From assembly GCF_008086045.1 (NCBI RefSeq), contig NZ_VSEY01000061.1:1-60281 (forward strand): 60,281 nt of DNA, in the 5' to 3' direction. Below are positions 8,918-17,421 of the stretch, one piece after another; position 1 is the first letter of the stretch; each line of letters opens with the position of its first letter. The translations under genes were made by a program, and so were the position numbers. The DNA comes from Nonomuraea sp. PA05. GTDB taxonomy: Bacteria; Actinomycetota; Actinomycetes; Streptosporangiales; Streptosporangiaceae. Under the pieces are notes generated by a model that was not told where the DNA came from, did not search any database, and saw only the letters and a list, made by a program, of their open reading frames with translations.

Positions 8918-9567
8918 CGCGGGCTCCTCTGTCCGTAGACGTTCTGATAGCGGTCGTACAGGCGGTCGATGTCGTCCTGCGCGATGGGCAGCGGGTCGCC
9001 GAGCTGGCGGGCCACGTGCACCGTACGCGCCACGTCCTCGCACATCACGGCGGCCTTCACCGCGGCCTTGGCGTCCTTGCCGATGCTGAACACGCCGTGG
9101 TTCTGCATGAGGACGGCCTTGGAGCGGTGGCCCTTGAGCGTCTCGACGATGCCCTGCCCGATCGAGTCGTCGCCGATCAGCGCGAACGGCCCGACCGGGA
9201 TCTCGCCGCCGAACTCGTCGGCCATCGCGGTCAGCACGCACGGGATGGCCTCGCCGCGGGCGGCCCAGGCGGAGGCGTAGGTGGAGTGGGTGTGCACGAC
9301 GCCGCCCACCTCGGGCATGTTGCGGTAGACGTAGGCGTGCGCGGCGGTGTCGCTGGACGGCGAGTGCTCGCCCTCCAGCAGGTTGCCGTCGAGGTCGCAC
9401 ACGACCATGTTCTCCGGCGTCAGCTCGTCGTAGGAGACCCCGGAGGGCTTGATGACGAACAGGTCCTCGCCGGGTACGCGGCCGGAGACGTTGCCCGCCG
9501 TCCAGACCACCAGGTTGTAGCGGACCAGCTCGGCGTGCAGGTCCGCGACGATCTTCCTCAAGTCCAT
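8914..9567 (-). CDS. araD: L-ribulose-5-phosphate 4-epimerase
   Basis: Epimerises L-ribulose 5-phosphate to D-xylulose 5-phosphate, which enters the pentose phosphate pathway. The 217-residue protein is a class II aldolase-fold enzyme: SGVSYDELTPENMVV, VVHTHSTYASAWA (zinc-binding HxH) and MQNHGVFSIG (third zinc His) are present. Its ATG overlaps the araB stop codon by one base (TAATG) and its own stop overlaps the araA TTG. The tight overlaps in the order B-D-A suggest fixed expression ratios. Confidence 0.95.
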   Translation of the reverse strand: MDLRKIVADLHAELVRYNLVVWTAGNVSGRVPGEDLFVIKPSGVSYDELTPENMVVCDLDGNLLEGEHSPSSDTAAHAYVYRNMPEVGGVVHTHSTYASAWAARGEAIPCVLTAMADEFGGEIPVGPFALIGDDSIGQGIVETLKGHRSKAVLMQNHGVFSIGKDAKAAVKAAVMCEDVARTVHVARQLGDPLPIAQDDIDRLYDRYQNVYGQRSPR

Positions 9568-11204
9568 TACGCCTGTGCCTCGTTCCTGATCGCGCGCAGC
9601 GCGTGCAACATCTGTCCGTCCCCGAAGAAGTCGTGGAGCCTGCGGTACTCGGCGTAGAGCCGGTCGTAGGCGTCGGCGCGTGCCTCGTCGGGCACGTACG
9701 CGTTCTCGGTGCGCTTGCCCATGGCCGCGGCGGCCTCCTCGATGGAGGCGTACTCGCCGGCGGCGACGGCCGCGTGGATGGCCGAGCCGAGCGCGGGGCC
9801 CTGGTCGGAGGCGATGATCGACAGCGGGCGGCGCAGCACGTCGGAGTAGACCTGCATGAGGAAGCGGTTCTTCAGCAGGCCGCCGGCGACGATGAACTCC
9901 TCGACCGGCACGCCCGACTTCTCGAACGTCTCGACGATCATGCGGGCGCCGAAAGCGGTGGACTCGATGAGCGCGCGGTAGACGTCCTCGGGCTTGGTGG
10001 CCAGCGTCTGGCCGATGATCACGCCGGAGAGGTTGTGGTCCACCAGCACCGAGCGGTTGCCGCCGAACCAGTCGAGGGCGACCAGCCCGTGCTGGCCCAC
10101 GGCCTGCTTCTCGGCCAGCTCGGTCAGGCGCTCGTGCCCGTCGGTGCCGAAGTTGTCGACGAACCAGGCGAAGATGTCGCCGACCGCCGACTGCCCGGCC
10201 TCGTAGCCCCACAGGCCGGGCACGATGCCGTCGCGGACGACGCCGCACATGCCGGGCACCTCGGCGAGCTGGTCGCTGGGCATGATGTGGCAGGTGGAGG
10301 TGCCCATGATGGCCACCATCTGGCCGGGCCGCACGGCGTCCGCGGCGGCGGCGGTGACGTGCGCGTCCACGTTGCCGACGGCCACGGCGGCGCCCTCGGG
10401 GATGCCGGTCCACTCCGCGGCCCGCGCGGTCAGGCGCCCGGCCAGGCCGCCCAGCGGGGCCAGCGTGAAGCCGTTCACGTCGTCGCCGACCTCACCGGTG
10501 GCGAGCTTGCCGGCGAACCCGGCGAAGCCCGGGTTCAGCTCGGCGAGGTACTCCTCCGACGGGTAGCTCCCGTCCTGGAAGACGCCCTTGTAGCCGACCG
10601 TGCAGATGTTGCGGCTCTCGACGCCGGTGAGCTGCCAGATGATCCAGTCGGCGGCCTCGATCCAGCGCTCCGCCCTGGCGTAGACCTCGGGGGCCTCCTC
10701 CAGGACCTGGAGGCCCTTGGCGAACTCCCACTCGGAGGAGATCTTGCCGCCGTAGCGCGGCAGCCAGCTCTCGCCCCTGCGCGCGGCCAGCTCGTTGATC
10801 CGGTCGGCGTGCGGCTGGGCGGCGTGGTGCTTCCACAGCTTGGGCCAGGCGTGCGGCTCGGCCGGCGTCTCGAAGCACAGCGGCGTGCCGTCGGCCGTGG
10901 TCGGCAGGACGGTGCAGGCGGTGAAGTCGGTGCCGATGCCGATGATCTCCCCGGCGGGCACCCCGGCGGCGGCGATCGCCCGCGGGACGGCGATGCGCAT
11001 CACGTCGATCCAGTCCTGCGGCGACTGCAGCGCCCAGTCGGGGCCCAGGCGGACGTCGGTGCCGGGGAGTGTGTGCTCGATGACGCGGTGCTCGTACTCG
11101 TGGACGGCGCTGCCCAGCTCGGCGCCGTCGCTCACCCGTACGACGACGGCACGCCCTGACAGCGTGCCGAAGTCCACTCCGACCACGTATTTGTTAGCGC
11201 TCAC
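9567..11204 (-). CDS. araB: Ribulokinase
   Basis: Phosphorylates L-ribulose with ATP. The 545-residue FGGY-family kinase has the N-terminal phosphate loop GVDFGTLSGRAVVV, IGTDFTACT, KISSEWEFAKGLQ and the C-terminal AGGLLKNRFLMQ ATPase motif. Length agrees with AraB. The start is the GTG at 11204, with GGAGAG 5-6 nt upstream. A LacI-type operator (11191-11206) covers the start codon and first codons. It lies 38 bp downstream of a lacI gene, so it may be expressed from that upstream unit, from a promoter within the gap, or both. Confidence 0.95.
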   Translation of the reverse strand: MSANKYVVGVDFGTLSGRAVVVRVSDGAELGSAVHEYEHRVIEHTLPGTDVRLGPDWALQSPQDWIDVMRIAVPRAIAAAGVPAGEIIGIGTDFTACTVLPTTADGTPLCFETPAEPHAWPKLWKHHAAQPHADRINELAARRGESWLPRYGGKISSEWEFAKGLQVLEEAPEVYARAERWIEAADWIIWQLTGVESRNICTVGYKGVFQDGSYPSEEYLAELNPGFAGFAGKLATGEVGDDVNGFTLAPLGGLAGRLTARAAEWTGIPEGAAVAVGNVDAHVTAAAADAVRPGQMVAIMGTSTCHIMPSDQLAEVPGMCGVVRDGIVPGLWGYEAGQSAVGDIFAWFVDNFGTDGHERLTELAEKQAVGQHGLVALDWFGGNRSVLVDHNLSGVIIGQTLATKPEDVYRALIESTAFGARMIVETFEKSGVPVEEFIVAGGLLKNRFLMQVYSDVLRRPLSIIASDQGPALGSAIHAAVAAGEYASIEEAAAAMGKRTENAYVPDEARADAYDRLYAEYRRLHDFFGDGQMLHALRAIRNEAQA

Positions 11205-11206
11205 AT
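11191..11206. promoter_or_regulatory. LacI-type operator over the araB start codon
   Basis: The half-sites are TTGTTA and TCACAT around GCGC on the + strand; the left half matches the consensus exactly and the right half is degenerate. It matches five other sites in the window. It covers the araB GTG and its first two to three codons, so bound repressor would block elongation or initiation rather than compete at a -35/-10. Confidence 0.65.
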
Positions 11207-11242
11207 TGCTCTCCAGGAATTTGTCGGGGGCATGCACATCAT

Positions 11243-12256
11243 CTACCGGATGGCGGCCGTACTCGACCTGACGACGAAGCTGGGACGCACGACCAGCCGC
11301 TCGTACGCGGCGTAGCCGAGGTCGATCTGCCGCAGCAGCACCTCGATGCAGTGCCGGCCCACCACGTCGAAGTCCTGCCTGACCGTGGTCAGCGGCGGGG
11401 AGAAGAACTCCGACTCGGGGATGTCGTCGAAGCCGACCACGCTGATCTGCTGGGGCACCCGCACCCCCTTCTCCGACAGGGCGCGCAGCACCCCCAGCGC
11501 CATCTGGTCGTTGGCGGCGAAGACGGCCGTGACGCCGTCCATCGCGGCCAGGCTCTTGCCGGCCTCGTAGCCGGCACGCGGGCTCCAGTCGCCGGCCAGC
11601 GGCTCCGGCACCGGCCGGCCCGCCTCCTCCAGCGCGGCGCGCCAGCCTTCGAGCCTGCCCTCGGTCTCCATCCAGTCGTGCGGGCCGCTGACGTGCCAGA
11701 CCGTCTCGTGGCCCTGGTCGAGCAGGTGCCGCGTGGCCAGCTTGGCGCCTTCCATCTGGTCGATGCACACCACCGAGACGTCGGCCCTGTGCGTGCCCTC
11801 GACCGCCACCGCGGGCAGGCCGGTCGGCAGCGTCTCCAGGGCGCGGGCGGCCGAGCGTTGCGGGGCGACCACCACGACGCCGTCCACGCCCTGCTCGGCC
11901 AGGTAGTCGATGGCGTCGCGCACGGTGTCGGCGTCGATCGACTTCAGGCTGACGATGCTGACGAAGTAACCCGCGGTCCTGGCCGCCTGCTCGATGCCGT
12001 AGATGGTGCTGGCCGGGCCGTACAGCGTGGTGTCGAAACTCACCACGCCGAGGGTCCTCGAACGCTTGGTGACCAGGGCGCGGGCCACGAGGTTGCGCCG
12101 GTAGCCCAGCCGGGTGATCGCCGCCTCCACCCGGGCGCGGGTGTCGGCCCGGACGTTGGGATGGTCGTTGAGCACCCGGGAGACCGTCTGGTGCGACACG
12201 CCCGCCTCCTTGGCCACGTCGGCCATGACCGGCAGGCGGCGCTTCGGTGTCGTCAC
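11243..12256 (-). CDS. LacI-family repressor of the arabinose genes (copy 1)
   Basis: A 337-residue LacI/GalR regulator. The N-terminal helix-turn-helix reads MADVAKEAGVSHQTVSRVLNDHPNVR in two stretches, followed by the hinge LVARALVTKRSRTLGVV and a periplasmic-binding-protein-like effector domain ending in PPLTTVRQDFD. It is a close paralogue of the second LacI at 21093-22106, with the same recognition helix. The start is the GTG at 12256 with AAAGGAG upstream. It sits between mmsB and araB on the same strand. By context the effector is arabinose or a catabolite; that is inferred. Confidence 0.9.
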   Translation of the reverse strand: MTTPKRRLPVMADVAKEAGVSHQTVSRVLNDHPNVRADTRARVEAAITRLGYRRNLVARALVTKRSRTLGVVSFDTTLYGPASTIYGIEQAARTAGYFVSIVSLKSIDADTVRDAIDYLAEQGVDGVVVVAPQRSAARALETLPTGLPAVAVEGTHRADVSVVCIDQMEGAKLATRHLLDQGHETVWHVSGPHDWMETEGRLEGWRAALEEAGRPVPEPLAGDWSPRAGYEAGKSLAAMDGVTAVFAANDQMALGVLRALSEKGVRVPQQISVVGFDDIPESEFFSPPLTTVRQDFDVVGRHCIEVLLRQIDLGYAAYERLVVRPSFVVRSSTAAIR

Positions 12257-12290
12257 GGTCTCTCCTTTCCGCTGGGCTCCGGGGATCTTA

Positions 12291-13550
12291 CTAGCGAGCG
12301 GCCCCGGCCCGGCGCTTCGTCCACACGTCGAACGCGACCGCCGCCAGGAGCACGATGCCCTTGACGAGCATGACCCGCTCGCTGGGCGAGCCGATCAGGG
12401 ACATGCCGTTGTTGATCACGGCCATGATCAGACCGCCGGTGATGGCGCCCACGACCTTGCCGACGCCGCCCTGGACGGCCGCGCCGCCGATGAAGGCCGC
12501 CGCGATGGCGTCCAGCTCGAAGCTGTTGCCCGCGGTGGGGCCCGCCTGGTTGAGCCGGCCGGCGAAGATGATGCCGGCGATGGCCGACAGCACGCCCATG
12601 TTGACGAAGATCCAGAAGACGACCGACTTGACCTTCACGCCGGACATGACGGCCGCCTGGAGGTTGCCGCCGATGGCGTAGATCTGCCGGCCGAAGACCG
12701 TGCGGTTGGCCATCAGCGAGTAGCCGAGCACCAGGACCGCCAGCAGGACCAGCACCCACGGGAGGTTCTTGAACCGGGCGAGCTGCACCACCAGGAACAG
12801 GATGATCGCGGCGCCCGCCACCATCTTCAGCACGAACATCGCCATCGGCTCGACCGTCTGGCCGTAACCCCTGCGGGCGTTCCTGGTGCGCAGCGCCGAG
12901 GTGAGCATGCCGGCGATCGCGACCGCGCCGATCAGCAGGCTGAACAGGTCGGCGCCGCCGAGCGGGCCGAGGCCGATGTTGCCGAGGTAGCCGTCGGTGA
13001 AGCCGTTGGCCAGCGTACGGACCTGGTCGGGGAACGGGCCGATGCCCTGGTTGCCCAGGACGGTCATCGTCAGCGCCCGGAACAGCAGCATGCCTGCCAG
13101 GGTCACGATGAAGGCCGGGATGCCGAAGTAGGCGATCCAGTAGCCCTGCCAGGCTCCGATGAGCGCGCCGGCCACCAGCGTGGCCGCCAGGGCCAGCGGC
13201 CACGGCCAGCCCATGTTCACCATGAGCACCGCCGCCAGCGCTCCCGTGACCGCCACCACCGAGCCGACCGACAGGTCGATGTGCCCGGCGATGATGATCA
13301 GGATCATCCCGATCGCGAGGATCAGGACGTAGGAGTTCTGGACGATGATGTTCGAGATGTTCTGCGGCGTGAGCAGCGCGCCGTCAGTCAGGATCGAGAA
13401 CAGCACGATGATCGCCGCGAAGGCGATGTAGATGCCGCTGGATCGCAGGTTGAGCGACATTCCGCCGAATGACACCCGGCCAGGCTGCCGTGGCCCTCCC
13501 CCGTCGCCCGTGGTGCCGACCTTCACGTCGGCGGGCGTGATGCTGCTCAT
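12291..13550 (-). CDS. mmsB: Sugar ABC transporter permease, MmsB/GguB type
   Basis: A 419-residue inner-membrane permease of the carbohydrate uptake CUT2 class. It carries the BPD_transp_2 signature AGHIDLSVGSVVAVTGALAA in the early helices and about ten hydrophobic segments. The long loop around residues 230-240 and the length (about 400, versus about 330 for RbsC-type) mark the MmsB/GguB/XylH group. It works as a homodimer with the MmsA ATPase and the ChvE-type binding protein encoded just upstream. Its start follows the mmsA stop after 5 bp, with AGGAG at the mmsA end serving as ribosome-binding site. Confidence 0.92.
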   Translation of the reverse strand: MSSITPADVKVGTTGDGGGPRQPGRVSFGGMSLNLRSSGIYIAFAAIIVLFSILTDGALLTPQNISNIIVQNSYVLILAIGMILIIIAGHIDLSVGSVVAVTGALAAVLMVNMGWPWPLALAATLVAGALIGAWQGYWIAYFGIPAFIVTLAGMLLFRALTMTVLGNQGIGPFPDQVRTLANGFTDGYLGNIGLGPLGGADLFSLLIGAVAIAGMLTSALRTRNARRGYGQTVEPMAMFVLKMVAGAAIILFLVVQLARFKNLPWVLVLLAVLVLGYSLMANRTVFGRQIYAIGGNLQAAVMSGVKVKSVVFWIFVNMGVLSAIAGIIFAGRLNQAGPTAGNSFELDAIAAAFIGGAAVQGGVGKVVGAITGGLIMAVINNGMSLIGSPSERVMLVKGIVLLAAVAFDVWTKRRAGAAR

Positions 13551-13555
13551 CAGAG

Positions 13556-15085
13556 CTACTCCTGTCCCTTGGTCATGAGGTGCATGAGGCTTTCCTGGGT
13601 GGCCTCCTGGCGGGGAACCTCGCCGGTGATGCGACCTTCAGAGAGTGTGTAGATGCGGTCGCACAGGCCGAGCAGCTCAGGCAACTCGGAAGAGATCACC
13701 AGCACGGCCTTGCCCTCGTCGGCCAGGCGGTTGATGATCGTGTAGATCTCGTACTTGGCGCCGACGTCGATGCCGCGGGTGGGCTCGTCGAGGATGAGCA
13801 CGTCCGGCTCGGTCATGATCCACTTGGACAGCACGACCTTCTGCTGGTTGCCGCCCGAGAGCTGGCCCACGACGCTGTTGACGCTCGGGGCCTTGATGTT
13901 CATGCTCTTGTGGAACTCTTCGGCGACCTTGTATTCCTCGTTCTCGTTCACCCAGCCGCGCTTGGCCAGGCTCTGCAGCCCCGCCGCGCTGATGTTGGTC
14001 TTGATGTCCTGGATGAGGTTGAGCCCGTACCGCTTGCGGTCCTCGGAGGCGTAGGCGATGCCGTGGGTGATCGCGTCCTGGACGTTGCGGATCTCGATCG
14101 GCTTGCCGTCCTTGAAGACCTTGCCGGAGATGCGCACCCCGTACGTGCGCCCGAACAGGCTCATCGCCAGCTCGGTACGCCCGGCGCCCATCAGCCCGGC
14201 CAGGCCGACGATCTCCCCGCGCCGCAGCTTGAGCGCGGCCCCGTCCACAACCTTGCGGTCGGGCTGGCTGGGGCTGTAGACCGTCCAGTCCTCGATGCGC
14301 AGCGCCTCCTCGCCGATCGTCGGCTCGTGCGGCGGGTAGCGGTTGTCGAGGGCGCGGCCGACCATGCCGGCGATGATGCGGTCCTCGGTGACGTGGTCGG
14401 TGACCATGTCCAGCGTCTCGATCGTGCGGCCGTCACGGATGATCGTGACGGCGTCGGCGATCGCGGTCACCTCGTTGAGCTTGTGCGAGATGATCACGCA
14501 GGTGATGCCCTCGTCGCGCAGCCCGCGCAGCAGGTCGAGCAGGTGAGCGGAGTCGTCGTCGTTGAGCGCCGCGGTGGGCTCGTCGAGGATGAGCAGCTTC
14601 ACCTCCTTCGACAGCGCCTTGGCGATCTCGACGAGCTGCTGCTTGCCCACGCCGATGTCGGAGATGGGCGTCGTCGGGTTCTCGCGCAGGCCGACTCGCT
14701 TCATCAGCTCGCCGGCCTCGTAGTTGGTGCGGTTCCAGTCGATGACGCCGCGCTTGGCGCGTTCGTTGCCGAGGAAGATGTTCTCCGCGATCGACAGCTG
14801 AGGGCTCAGCGCCAGTTCCTGATGGATGATCACGATGCCGGCGTGCTCGCTGTCGCGAATGCCGCCGAACTCGCAGCGCTTGCCCTCGAAGAAGATCTCG
14901 CCCTCGTAGTCGCCGTGCGGGTAGACCCCGGACAGCACCTTCATCAGCGTCGACTTGCCGGCGCCGTTCTCGCCGCAGATGGCGTGGATCTCGCCGTTCT
15001 TCACCGAAAGGTTGACGTCCTGCAGCGCCTTGACGCCGGGGAACGTCTTGGTGATCCCGCTCATCCGCAAGATGTGCTCGGTCAT
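13556..15085 (-). CDS. mmsA: Sugar ABC transporter ATP-binding protein, MmsA/GguA type
   Basis: A 509-residue protein with two fused ABC domains, as in all CUT2 importers. The first domain has Walker A GENGAGKST (about residues 38-46) and Walker B LLILDEPTAAL. The second has the degenerate loop GLMGAGRTE, signature LSGGNQQK and Walker B VLILDEPTRGID. The specific features YPHGDYEGEI and HQELALSP fit the multiple-monosaccharide group. It energises uptake of aldoses such as L-arabinose, D-xylose or D-galactose. It is separated from the binding-protein gene by a hairpin that may lower its expression. Confidence 0.93.
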   Translation of the reverse strand: MTEHILRMSGITKTFPGVKALQDVNLSVKNGEIHAICGENGAGKSTLMKVLSGVYPHGDYEGEIFFEGKRCEFGGIRDSEHAGIVIIHQELALSPQLSIAENIFLGNERAKRGVIDWNRTNYEAGELMKRVGLRENPTTPISDIGVGKQQLVEIAKALSKEVKLLILDEPTAALNDDDSAHLLDLLRGLRDEGITCVIISHKLNEVTAIADAVTIIRDGRTIETLDMVTDHVTEDRIIAGMVGRALDNRYPPHEPTIGEEALRIEDWTVYSPSQPDRKVVDGAALKLRRGEIVGLAGLMGAGRTELAMSLFGRTYGVRISGKVFKDGKPIEIRNVQDAITHGIAYASEDRKRYGLNLIQDIKTNISAAGLQSLAKRGWVNENEEYKVAEEFHKSMNIKAPSVNSVVGQLSGGNQQKVVLSKWIMTEPDVLILDEPTRGIDVGAKYEIYTIINRLADEGKAVLVISSELPELLGLCDRIYTLSEGRITGEVPRQEATQESLMHLMTKGQE

Positions 15086-15102
15086 ATCCCCTCGCTCAGG
15101 AA

Positions 15103-15129
15103 AGCCCCGGGGACCGCGTCCCCGGGGCT
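15103..15129 (-). terminator. Intercistronic hairpin between chvE and mmsA
   Basis: A perfect 12-bp stem (AGCCCCGGGGAC and its complement) closes a 3-nt CGC loop between the binding-protein stop and the ATPase start. There is no U-run. In importer operons such hairpins usually protect the upstream message or partly terminate, giving excess binding protein over ATPase and permease. A hairpin occupies the same position in the second importer operon (19959-19985). Confidence 0.7.
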
Positions 15130-15135
15130 GAACCC

Positions 15136-16245
15136 CTACTTGAGCTGGTCCTCGGTGTAGTAGTTGCCGCCGATGATGACGTCCTTGTAGTTCGTCTTGT
15201 CGACGATCACCGGGTCGAGCAGGTACGAGGGCACGACCTTGTTGCCGTTGTCGTAGTCCTTGGTGTTGTTCACCTCGGGCTGGCCGCCCTTGAGCACGGC
15301 GTCGGCCATCTTCACCGTCTGCTCCGCGAGCTTGCGGGTGTCCTTGAAGATCGTGGAGTACTGCTCGTCGGCCACGATCGACTTGACCGACTGCAGCTCG
15401 GCGTCCTGACCGGTGACGATCGGGTACGGCTTGCTGTAGCCGGAGCTCTTCAGCGCCGACAGGATGCCGATGGACAGGCCGTCGTAGGGGGACAGGACAC
15501 CGTCGACCTTGGTGCTACCGGTGTAGGTCTTGGTGATGATGTCCTCCATGCGCTTCTGCGCCGTGGCGGGGTCCCACCGGAGGATGGCGGCCTGCTTGAA
15601 GTCGGTCTGGCCGCTGGCGACCTTCAGGGTGCCGTCGTCGATCTTCGGCTGGAGCACCGACATGGCGCCGTTCCAGAAGAACGTGGCGTTGTTGTCGTCG
15701 GGCGAGCCGCCGAACAGCTCGACGTTGAAGGGGCCCTTCTTGCCGTCCTCGACGCCGAGGCCCTTCAGCAGCGAGGTCGCCTGCTGCACGCCGACCTTGA
15801 AGTTGTCGAAGGTGGCGTAGTAGTCGACGTTCGGGCTGTTGCGGATCAGCCGGTCGTAGGCGATGACCGGGATCTTCGCGTCGGCGGCCTGCTGGAGCTG
15901 CGAGGTGATCGCCGTGCCGTCGATCGAGGCGATGATCAGGAGCTTGGCGCCCTTGGTGATCTGGTTCTCGATCTGGTTGGCCTGCGTCGGGATGTCGTTC
16001 TCGGCGTACTGGAGGTCGACCTTGTAGCCGAGCTGCTCAAGCTGCTTCTTGACGTTGTCGCCGTCGTGGATCCAGCGCTCGGAGGACTTGGTGGGCATGG
16101 TGACGCCGATCAGGGCGCCCGCGTTGCCGGCGGCGGCCGAGGACGAGGCCTCGGCGTCGACGGTCTTCGTGCTCGAACCACAGGCCGTCATGGTCGCGGC
16201 GAGCGCGATGGCGGACACCACGCCTCCGATTCGTCCCAACCTCAT
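15136..16245 (-). CDS. chvE: Sugar-binding lipoprotein, ChvE type
   Basis: The extracellular solute-binding protein of the first importer, about 369 residues. An N-terminal lipoprotein signal ends at lipobox MTACG (Cys about residue 22), so it is anchored to the outer face of the membrane. GVTMPTKSSERWIHDGDN and TGQDAELQSVKSI match the ChvE/multiple-monosaccharide group, which binds aldopyranoses such as arabinose, xylose and galactose. The ATG at 16245 is preferred over the one at 16251 because AAAGGG is then 6 nt away. A repressor-controlled promoter lies upstream with a leader of about 110 nt. Confidence 0.92.
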   Translation of the reverse strand: MRLGRIGGVVSAIALAATMTACGSSTKTVDAEASSSAAAGNAGALIGVTMPTKSSERWIHDGDNVKKQLEQLGYKVDLQYAENDIPTQANQIENQITKGAKLLIIASIDGTAITSQLQQAADAKIPVIAYDRLIRNSPNVDYYATFDNFKVGVQQATSLLKGLGVEDGKKGPFNVELFGGSPDDNNATFFWNGAMSVLQPKIDDGTLKVASGQTDFKQAAILRWDPATAQKRMEDIITKTYTGSTKVDGVLSPYDGLSIGILSALKSSGYSKPYPIVTGQDAELQSVKSIVADEQYSTIFKDTRKLAEQTVKMADAVLKGGQPEVNNTKDYDNGNKVVPSYLLDPVIVDKTNYKDVIIGGNYYTEDQLK

Positions 16246-16362
16246 ATGCATCCCTTTCGAGGTCGCGGCAGACGCAGGACGCGGCGACTGCCGGATGATA
16301 AGTGGGGGATTCGATCACCGAACGTGACGAATCAGAACAAAGTTCGCACTCGTTTCCGCTGA

Positions 16363-16390
16363 TTGTTATCGCTAACAAAGTCTATGTCAA
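16363..16390 (-). promoter_or_regulatory. chvE promoter with embedded LacI operator
   Basis: On the minus strand TTGACA (16390-16385) and TAACAA (16368-16363) are 16 bp apart, a plausible -35/-10 pair. The operator TTGTTA-TCGC-TAACAA (+ strand, 16363-16378) is a perfect 6-bp inverted repeat that fills the spacer and overlaps the -10. Repressor bound here would exclude RNA polymerase. This is the best-matching single operator in the locus. Confidence 0.75.
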
Positions 16391-16437
16391 CGCTCGGACA
16401 TAACCTCACAGAAACTTTCAGGTAACTTTCACGCAGG

Positions 16438-17421
16438 TCAGCGGCGGGTGCGGGCCGAGAACAGGCGCTGCAGCAGGATGAAGACGAAGAGCAACATTCC
16501 GATGAAGATCTTGGTCCACCAAGACGACAGGGTCCCTTCGAAACTGATGATCGTCTGAATCAGCCCCAGCACGAGCACCCCGAGCACGGTCCCCAGCAGG
16601 AAGCCGCTGCCACCGGTCAGCAGCGTCCCGCCGATGACCACCGCGGCGATCGCGTCCAGCTCCATGCCCACGGCGTGCAGGCCATAACCGGAGAGCATGT
16701 AGAACGACAGCAGAACGCCGCCCAGCGCCGAGCAGAACCCGCTGATCGTGTAGACGGTGATCTTCGTCCGCCCCACGGGCAGGCCCATCAGCAGCGCCGA
16801 CTGCTCGCTGCCGCCCGTCGCGTAGACCGAGCGGCCGAAGCGGGTGTAGTGCAGCACGTACGTCCCCACGATGACCACCACCACGGCGATGATCACGCTC
16901 GGCGAGATCCACAGATCCGCGAACAGGTCGATCCTGGTCTGCGCGAACGCCGTGAACGTGGGGTCCTCGATCGGGATCGAGTCCGTGCCGATCGTGTAAC
17001 ACAGCCCCCGCGCCAGGAACATCCCCGCCAGCGTCACGATGAACGGCTGGATGTCGAAGGCGTGCACGATGTAGCCCATCACCAGCCCCAGGCCCGACCC
17101 GATGAGCAGCACCAGCGGCACCACCAGGTACGGCGGCCACCCCGGCCCCGCCATCAGGCTGGCCGAGATCATCGTGGACAGCGCCACCACCGAGCCCACC
17201 GACAGGTCGATGCCGCCGGTGAGGATCACGAACGTCATCCCGACCGCCACCACCAGCAGGAAGGCGTTGTCGATGAAGACGTTCAGCAGCACCTGCCCGC
17301 TGGCGAACCCCTCGTAGCGGATCCCGCCGGCCACGAACATGGCCGCCAGCAGGCACCCGGTCACCAGGACGGGCAGGTACTTGGCCGGGATCGAGGCCCT
17401 GCCGACCGTCAGCGTGGTCAC
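16438..17421 (-). CDS. yjfF: Furanose ABC transporter permease, YjfF type
   Basis: A 327-residue CUT2 permease with the BPD_transp_2 motif TGGIDLSVGSVVAL (about residues 68-81), FDIQPFIVTLAGMFLARG and a conserved C-terminal segment ELDAIAAVVIGGTLLTGGSG. It is the second of two different permeases, which form a heterodimer in the YtfQ-YtfR-YtfT-YjfF (galactofuranose-type) importer. Its GTG overlaps the ytfT stop by 3 nt (GTGA). It is the last gene of the operon; the next promoter downstream belongs to chvE. Confidence 0.9.
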   Translation of the reverse strand: MTTLTVGRASIPAKYLPVLVTGCLLAAMFVAGGIRYEGFASGQVLLNVFIDNAFLLVVAVGMTFVILTGGIDLSVGSVVALSTMISASLMAGPGWPPYLVVPLVLLIGSGLGLVMGYIVHAFDIQPFIVTLAGMFLARGLCYTIGTDSIPIEDPTFTAFAQTRIDLFADLWISPSVIIAVVVVIVGTYVLHYTRFGRSVYATGGSEQSALLMGLPVGRTKITVYTISGFCSALGGVLLSFYMLSGYGLHAVGMELDAIAAVVIGGTLLTGGSGFLLGTVLGVLVLGLIQTIISFEGTLSSWWTKIFIGMLLFVFILLQRLFSARTRR

